From Icerya purchasi (lineage: Eukaryota > Arthropoda > Insecta > Hemiptera > Monophlebidae), in contig CM077115.1 in assembly GCA_039619475.1 (NCBI GenBank), positions 34,671,083-34,735,082 of the forward strand: 64,000 bases of DNA. Reading direction: 5' to 3'. A program made the position numbers and the translations under genes. Below the pieces are notes generated by a model. It was not told the DNA's origin, searched no databases, and saw nothing but the letters and a program-made list of their open reading frames with translations. Position 1 is the stretch's first letter, and every line of letters starts with the position of its first letter. Positions 57,465 through 64,000 of the stretch are shown piece by piece.

Positions 57465-59734
57465 GTCACGCTGGGAAATTTCTCGAGTTGCTTTTTCACT
57501 GGCAAACCAACTTTCCCTTTTTCGACTACCAAATGGATACGCTGTGTCAGTCGACAGTAGTCTCCCCACGTGTTAATTCCTTTACAAACGTCGACTAGCA
57601 AGATTGAACACGTTGCCCAGTTTGATCTGTGCAGTTATGTTGTCTAGGTGAGATTCTCGTTACGAATATATCGAAAATTATCACCTGTTTCCGCCACAAA
57701 GTCGGTAGTTCGAATGATGATAAAAAATACTTTTTCCGATTTTTGATTTTAATTCCGATATTTAAATTGACGATGCGCAATGTTTGTTTTTTTTTGTCAT
57801 TTCCGCTATGAAGTTATCAAGTCTCCGGATACTTCTGCGCGGACTGGAAAACAACCGAAGAGAGTACATTTAATTCGAGCATCGAAAAATTAAAAAAAAA
57901 CAAACAATGAAATCGCAAAGATTTTTTGCTAAATGTAAATTCGAGGCGAAGATATTCAAGTTCCTTCTTCTATTTTGTTTATATTAATTACCTTAGTTTA
58001 CATTTAATTACTGAAAATGTACCAATTTTCAACAAGACATAAACAATAAAAACATTGATGACCGAGTCTAAATAACCTCCAATACAAGTAATTCCCGTAC
58101 GAGTTACGTTTAAATTGAAAATATACAGTTACGTGTTAAAATGAAAATTTTTTTAGACACTTGCTGCTAAAAATTAAAAGAAAATAAAAAAAAAAAGTAA
58201 AAAAAAAAACAAACTGTTAATACTTCTCTAGCATCCAGGCCAAAGGGAGTTTTTAGCTTGCCAGTAGAAAACTGAGAATATTATCAGAAAAACGCTTAAC
58301 TTGTAAGACCCTGTAGTGTGTCACTCCATCAACGCTGAGTACTAGTTAAATTCCGAGTTGATGATCCGCTCGTCTTTCATGTTTTGTTCATTTGACTCTG
58401 TAAGTACTTCTCTCCGACGCGTTATAGCGGGTGAGCGCATTGAAAAACACACACACGCACATAAAACAACTTTGTAAACAACCAACCGGACCCCGAGCGT
58501 TTTTAAGTACTTTGACGGAACAGCCAGCCCCCGTTGGCACATTACAAAACTGTGACCACGCTATCGCTGTTTTTTATCACGGTAAAAGACGTTCATAACC
58601 TAATTTATAAATACGCTTAGCGAATGCTTAACGATAATCCGTCAACTGTGATAAACAAAAGGCGGTACACACAGAACTGCATGCAGCGAACCAGCGATTT
58701 AATGATCGACAGTTTAAAATAGTTTGCTAATTCGAGCAGATTCATTTCACTTTTAGATTTCCTAATGGGGTAGTAATTTTGAACTTTTCTTTATTAAAAG
58801 ACGAAGCCACGCGCTTATACGCTTCTCTTTACGAAGTTACGTTACTTAATAATTCGTTTTATTTATTTATTTATTTTTCGAATTCTTAGATCATTTATTG
58901 TATAATAAATCTGAAAATTTCCTAAATATCATTTTCTTTTGCATCAATTTAATTTCTTAGTTTTTGGAATTTATCGTATGCTGACTTCACTCCACTTCAA
59001 TGCGCCCTCAGAGAGAAGCACAATTTAGCAGAATTTTTTAAATGTAATAATATATATGACTTCTGTGACCTACTCGCATCCAAGTAGGTGGTTTATGGTT
59101 TATGTTTGTATTTTATATTTCTAGTTCGGTGTAGTTGAGTTGCGGAAACGGCGTTGAAGTTGCCGTTGCGGTGTTCCAAGCTTTGCGCGCACTTTAGAGC
59201 CGCTAATTTAATTGATTTCACAATTTACCAGGTTCCACCCAATAGAAAATCCTAAGAGTAAAGTGATTACACATATATATTTCATGAAAAAAAATCCTAA
59301 AAACAACGCAGTGCAGTTCAAGTTCGGAACTCGTAGAAAAGGAACAATTACAATGGACGGGCTTCGCAACATAAGTTCTTTTTGAAGAACAATGTATTTC
59401 GAAAAGGGTGCTACTATTACAAGGTACATGTAGAAAGCCAAGACTGCGCCACAGAACAGCAACACTGAAATCAACATGAATCTTAAGCAGAACGACTGTG
59501 AAAAATGCGAAAAGATGGATGACACTCGTACAGCAACGCGTAAAATCAAAATGTGATATCAACGACTTCGAAGAACAGCACAAGGCCTAGAACAACACAA
59601 TTACTTCAATGCCATCGGTGCGACTTAACCACTAACCACTGCGGGTACTGCATTAGCATCGCGTATAATAAACCATGAAAAGCAACTCTCACATTCGAAT
59701 ACGGGTGAAATGCAAAGATATGTTCACAGAACTT

Positions 59735-60187
59735 ATTATGCTGTATTCCAGGTCACTGTGGGGTATTGCTTACAATTAGTGACCGAGTTGATTCAATTGC
59801 TACAGAAGGGGTTATATTAAATTTCCATTCATCCCATCCTTCGACCTTCTAGATAAAGCTAAAATAGATAAGCATGCGGATTGGGTGAGTGTTGTACATG
59901 CATTGAACAAGGGGGCCTGGTAAATATTTTCATATTGCCCAACCATCTCTGTCGTACACACACCTTGGTTTTATCATATTTGTGTCCTAGTTAGTATGAC
60001 ATGTAAATTTGTGGCCGTTGTGTGTAGGCTGCGTTCCGGCTATTGCCGAGTGGGATTAAACTTTTCAAACGCACGGCATTGCACGGGTTGTAATACCTAT
60101 TGTCGACAAAATTTTAGCGAAGACATTAACCACCTGTTATTTAATTGCGTGTCCAATTTAACAACAAGAGACTTGTGTGTTTTCTAA
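59735..60187 (+). pseudogene. LINE RNase H and zinc-knuckle tail, broken
   Basis: RNase H degrades the RNA strand of the RNA-DNA hybrid during insertion. The visible part is its second half: PGHCG and, after six residues, D-R-V-D-S-I-A, matching the family pattern PGHxGIxGNExADxLA. The N-terminal catalytic residues are not recognisable upstream. The frame changes at least once before RLRSGYCRVGLNF, and several stops lie between 59820 and 59990. The tail CTGC followed by EDINHLLFNC corresponds to CxxC and xxHxxxxC, a degenerate zinc-knuckle-like element at the end of such ORFs. Confidence 0.75.
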
Positions 60188-60489
60188 AAACCTCATGTCG
60201 TACGGTATTTATCCTCCACTGTGTATTTTTTAGTTCTAGTGATAAGATTTTCTTTTTTCTTTTTAAGTACATTGAAGGAAACAAGATTATTTTTTAATTT
60301 TAATATTTAAATTTGTTTTCTCCTTATTCATTAGTTTTTGTTTATATAGACGGCTGGTTTTATTTTATTCTATTCTTTATCAATTTACTGGTTACTGTTA
60401 ATTTTTTAGATTTTCATTTTATGTTGCTTGGGTGTTGTTGATTGTAGGGAATTATTAGGCATTGCATCTAATTTAGTTCGGGCCAATAT

Positions 60490-60515
60490 AAAAAAAAAAA
60501 AAAAAAAAAAAAAAA
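60490..60515. repeat. Poly(A) tail of the LINE
   Basis: 26 uninterrupted A at the end of the LINE 3' UTR, on the expected side. Confidence 0.8.
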
Positions 60516-63500
60516 CTTGTTGCCCTGAAAAATTTTGCTAAATTTTTTATTAGTCAATATGAAAAAGAAAATTATTATAATTTTCAGTAATCGAAAAAAA
60601 AAAAACACTGTCCTATATAAGAGACGAACGTATGGCTTTTGGCATCTGTTTTTTTTTATTCTTTAATGGGCGAAGTATCGACTTAATCCCTTCGAAAATT
60701 ACTACCAATAATTAACTCGTGCTAGAAAAGAAAAAGCCAGCTCTGTTCAGTGTAAAGTAATAATGCGGACAAATTATTAGACGCGAATTTTAGTAAAAAA
60801 AAGAAAATTGAATTAAAAAATACTTAATCAGTAACGACTACGTGAAAAGTAAATAGCAATAAAAGAACCGAGTAATATATGCACATTTAAATTTATTAAT
60901 TTAGAGTTAAACGTGTGGTAAATATGTCGGAAATGTTTTGTACAATTTATAATTAGCGTGCTCAATTATATTGTACGGAAACGGGGAAAAAAAAAAAAAG
61001 AGGATTTTTACACTAAATGGCCAAATTAAAGCATTTATACAAGAGGAAATATTTATAGAACCGTAATTAGTACATTCGCTTAATGTCATATATATGTCTG
61101 TTATTATTTTCTTGCAAATTACGCAATTAATGTAAATTCGAAATTCGTATTCGAAACCAGGTTTTTAATTTTTTTTTTTTAAACACCTTTCAATTGATCT
61201 TTTATTTTTGAAAAATGTTCTTCAGTAAAATTTTTAAACTTTATAAATGAAGGAATTACAGAGAATATAGAACATTTTTCATTCTGCAAATAGTAAAATA
61301 TAGTAAATCGAACCCCGGGTTCCAATTCCGGTAATATTCACGAAAGTCGCATTGCGTTAACATTTTTCATCGATTTATTATTCATCTTTTCCCATTTAAC
61401 ATTTAATTATATTCCAGAAATAATCCGTTTACTTTGATTTATGTTTCCTTTTTGTACTTAACCAAAAATATTAAACCGGGAAATTTAAAAACTATGAAAT
61501 TTCCATCATTTCCGTCAGTCTAATTCGCAAAAATAGATCATGGACACACGCCTTTGACTTAAATAAATAACTCAGCCGTATTTCTCAATATATTACCGCA
61601 GTTGAACATTTCGACAAAAGCCAGATATAAAAACCACAAGCTTCATCAGTTCCGAACAACTTTGTTAATGAAAATATTTTCCTTATCAACTTGGTCAGTA
61701 CAATACGTAAAGAAATAATTATAATCTCTTACAATACAACAAAAGGCAATTTTTTTTTTTTAGAATGAAATAAATTGCTTAAACAAATATCCGCAGGAAA
61801 ACACTGGTTTCCGTATAAATTAATTTTTAATAACCGATTTTAAAAACCTACATGCAACCGTAATATAAAATGCTTCTGCGAGTATTCAAATACCTCATTC
61901 TGTAATTAAAAATTAAAATGCATAATTTTAGATTTTACTCTCTATGTAACATCCCCTAAAACTGTTCAACACCATTTTGCTAACGTTTATAATTATATCC
62001 GAGAGAAATTAGTCACATTGACAAAAAAAAAAAAAAAACATTAGTAGATGTGCGATGCTTATATTTTCGAGTATGGAAAATTCAAAACAACGGCTTTTTT
62101 AGGCAAATATCCACGCGCACACTTATACACTGTGTACATATTTTTATGTATTGATTGGGGAGAAAATTTTTTTACGCTTAAATATAAAAATACCAATTTC
62201 AGTTCATGTTATTCGATATGTGTTAATGGTGTTATCACGGTCATTAATTAAGGTTTTAAGCAAATTTGGCTTAAGGTTTTTTTCTCAGAATAATTTAAGA
62301 AATTTAAAATTTCATAAAAGGCAATATCATAATATGAACACACCTAAAAGAATATCAATCGACGTGTATTTATGAGTAAAAAATATCGAGCGATTAATTT
62401 ATTATTTTAATAATAAAAAGAAATTTTTTTTTTTTGCGTCATCAAAATTATATGCCTCTTTTTTGCGTAAATAAATGAGGCTATTTACTTCTCATACAAT
62501 AGGTATAAATCGCAACTGTTCGATTTAAAAAAAAATGCGTTTCTTTTCTTATCTTTACTTATTTTTTTTGTTTTTGAGTAATTTATAAAGAAATAGGACG
62601 AGAAGTAATTTAGCAATTTCCTTAAAGACTACATGATATCAAACCAGTGTCTTCTCAGGCGCTCTTTAAGTCAAAATTCGTCACGGCACCCCTCTAATTA
62701 AATTGAAATTGAAATTGAAATTTTAATTTTAAAAAAATCAGAATTTAAAAATTTTTAACATAATTGTAAAATTGATTTCGGCCAGCTACACCGAGTGACG
62801 TAATTAGTCAGGCAAAAGTGTTTGATTTGCGTAGGACCTGGTTAAAATTCCGCTACCGCACATTGGAAATATACAAAAATTTCATTTACGCTAGTATCCA
62901 TAGTTCACGAGCAAGTAAAAAAAAAAGATTTAAATAAAATACACAGTAAATTAAGATAAAGTTAATTTTCCAAGTATTAAAATAATTTGAAGCGTTAAAA
63001 ACAAAATTTAATTTGTTGCAAGAAATCATTATTATTTTTAGCAACTTTTAATAATAGAAATACGGAATAAATATGGAACAAAAGTAATAACTTGGTCCGT
63101 TTTATTATCTTTTAAAAATTCTTTAATAAACAACTGTGTATAAAACATTGAATTTAAATAAAAATTAAGTATAAAAATAGTCAAAATTAACTTTTTTTAA
63201 CTTTCTGGTCAGCGAACTCGTTTATTAATGTGATTAAATCCTGCGAAAAGTATTCCTCGAGACTAAAATAAGTTTTATTCCAGTTTTTAGAAGTCCGTTC
63301 ACTACTTGCAACAATTAGCACAGTACGGTACAATGCGCACAGCAATATATATTGGGATACAGATCAACGGATAAAATTTAAGATAAGAAGTAGAGAGTAA
63401 TTTTATCCTTATCATTAATATTAATAAAGATTAAAGATGTTTCGTTAACAAAAATTTAAAAATCATTTGAAAACTTTTTTCTCCTTCAATAGTGAATATT

Positions 63501-64000
63501 AATTTTTGTCCCCGATTAAAATTATTAATCGCCTCAAGAATTTCTTTATACTGAAAAACATTTCAAACAGGAAACAAGAAACAATATACTCATTTCATCA
63601 AATAGAAAAATAACCCCACAAACCATGGAATACTGTAATGTATTAAAAGAACGATCCTCATTTTATAAGAAAGAACAACTTAATAACCCCCGTAATTTTC
63701 TTGTTTACATGCTGATGTTACATTAGTAACATTTTAAGAACAATATGAAGTTCCAAAAATGATCCCCCCCCCGAGGCAATTATAAATGAACCCGTATGTA
63801 CTGCACTTGACACCACTCATGATGCAAAAATTCAAGTACTTATACGTTGCTCACAAACATTCCGTCAACACCTGTGGAGGTAATAACGACGTCTCGTTCC
63901 CATGAATTCGTCAATGATCATATTTTTTATTGCAAGCCGAGATCGCTAACAAAAAAAAAAATCACATGCAAAGAACGGATTGTTACAAAAACTGCTAGCA
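60516..64000. other. AT-rich stretch without a recognisable gene
   Basis: No coding evidence. Contains poly(A) at about 62023-62038 and a C run at 63765-63773. A short tRNA B-box-like sequence near 61306-61336 is isolated. Confidence 0.5.

Larger units (their letters stand above)
48160..59695. other. Long AT-rich stretch without a recognisable gene
   Basis: No host exon, RNA gene or element protein could be supported in 11.5 kb. It holds microsatellites at 51513-51549, 52394-52425 and 57432-57459, long A or T runs near 48970-48988, 49496-49515, 51680-51701, 54869-54893, 55451-55472 and 55557-55583, an A-box plus poly(A) unit at 55583-55621 and a hairpin at 57320-57351. Frames at 54381-54620, 58342-58542 and 59208-59583 have no recognisable motif. 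The region may be intron or intergenic sequence. Confidence 0.5.
59700..60515 (+). mobile_element. LINE 3' end with RNase H and poly(A)
   Basis: The plus strand carries the last part of a LINE ORF followed by about 300 bp of T-rich 3' UTR and a pure A run at 60490-60515. RNase H is represented by IPGHCGV (59745-59765) and, in the same frame, DRVDSIATEG (59781-59810). A later frame (59996-60187) has RLRSGYCRVGLNF and a C-x2-C zinc-knuckle-like tail ending INHLLFNC. Elements with RNase H and this tail belong to the I/jockey/Loa group. It is a relative of the fragment at 31879-32662 but not the same copy type, since that one lacks poly(A). The 5' boundary is not defined. Confidence 0.75.

Noticed and set aside
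59208..59583. Two overlapping minus-strand frames of 113 and 121 codons, hydrophobic
   Set aside because: The overlap in two frames and T-rich composition explain the apparent membrane character. They lie just before the plus-strand LINE fragment but match no LINE part that I can name.
61306..61336. B-box-like GGGTTCCAATTCC
   Set aside because: No A-box at the proper distance and no cloverleaf.

Overview
This is a eukaryotic, intron- or intergene-like stretch of very AT-rich DNA. It has many long A/T homopolymers, (TA)n, (AAT)n and (CA)n microsatellites and short runs of C or G. I recognise no host protein-coding gene, rRNA, tRNA or CRISPR array. Every protein signal I can defend belongs to a transposable element (TE). 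The mix (pogo/Tigger-like, hAT-like, mariner, RTE-like and jockey-like LINEs, a Penelope-like element and a Helentron-type endonuclease) is typical of a large arthropod genome, most probably an insect. A hemipteran is plausible but cannot be proved from this window.

Layout. 1-4998: no gene. 4999-6546: decayed pogo/Tigger-like DNA transposon with a 708-bp hAT-like element (5265-5972) nested in it. 7610-8552: second Tigger-like element. 8555-15127: no gene. 15139-17308: 5'-truncated RTE-like LINE, minus strand, the youngest-looking insertion, with an uninterrupted reverse transcriptase frame, a (GTC)n tail and a perfect 11-bp target-site duplication. 17320-26900: no gene. 26940-27775: second RTE-like fragment, plus strand, broken by a frameshift and a Trp-to-stop change. 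30285-30655: old reverse transcriptase (RT) fragment, ended by a 273-bp hAT-like MITE. 31322-about 33050: dead mariner split by a LINE RNase H fragment (31879-32662). 34135-34880: minus-strand endonuclease remnant of the Helentron type. 35900-36888: another LINE RT remnant. 39330-39560: jockey-like RT C-terminus. 40876-41740: jockey-like RT remnant on the minus strand, itself split by an RTE-like 3' fragment (41012-41317) with an 11-bp duplication. 43880-45560: Penelope-like remnant with a second copy of the 275-bp MITE nested in it. 46545-48155: nested inverted repeats that suggest a foldback or long-TIR element. 48160-59700: no gene. 59700-60515: LINE RNase H tail with poly(A). 60516-64000: no gene.

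The window is a layered TE graveyard. The genes do not work together; their value is the relative age record given by five nested insertions, plus three apparently non-autonomous repeat families with several copies here (a 275-bp hAT-like MITE, a CCCGG-rich interspersed repeat and a tiny A-box plus poly(A) unit). I found no convincing new host system. Boundaries were read by eye and no alignment was run.
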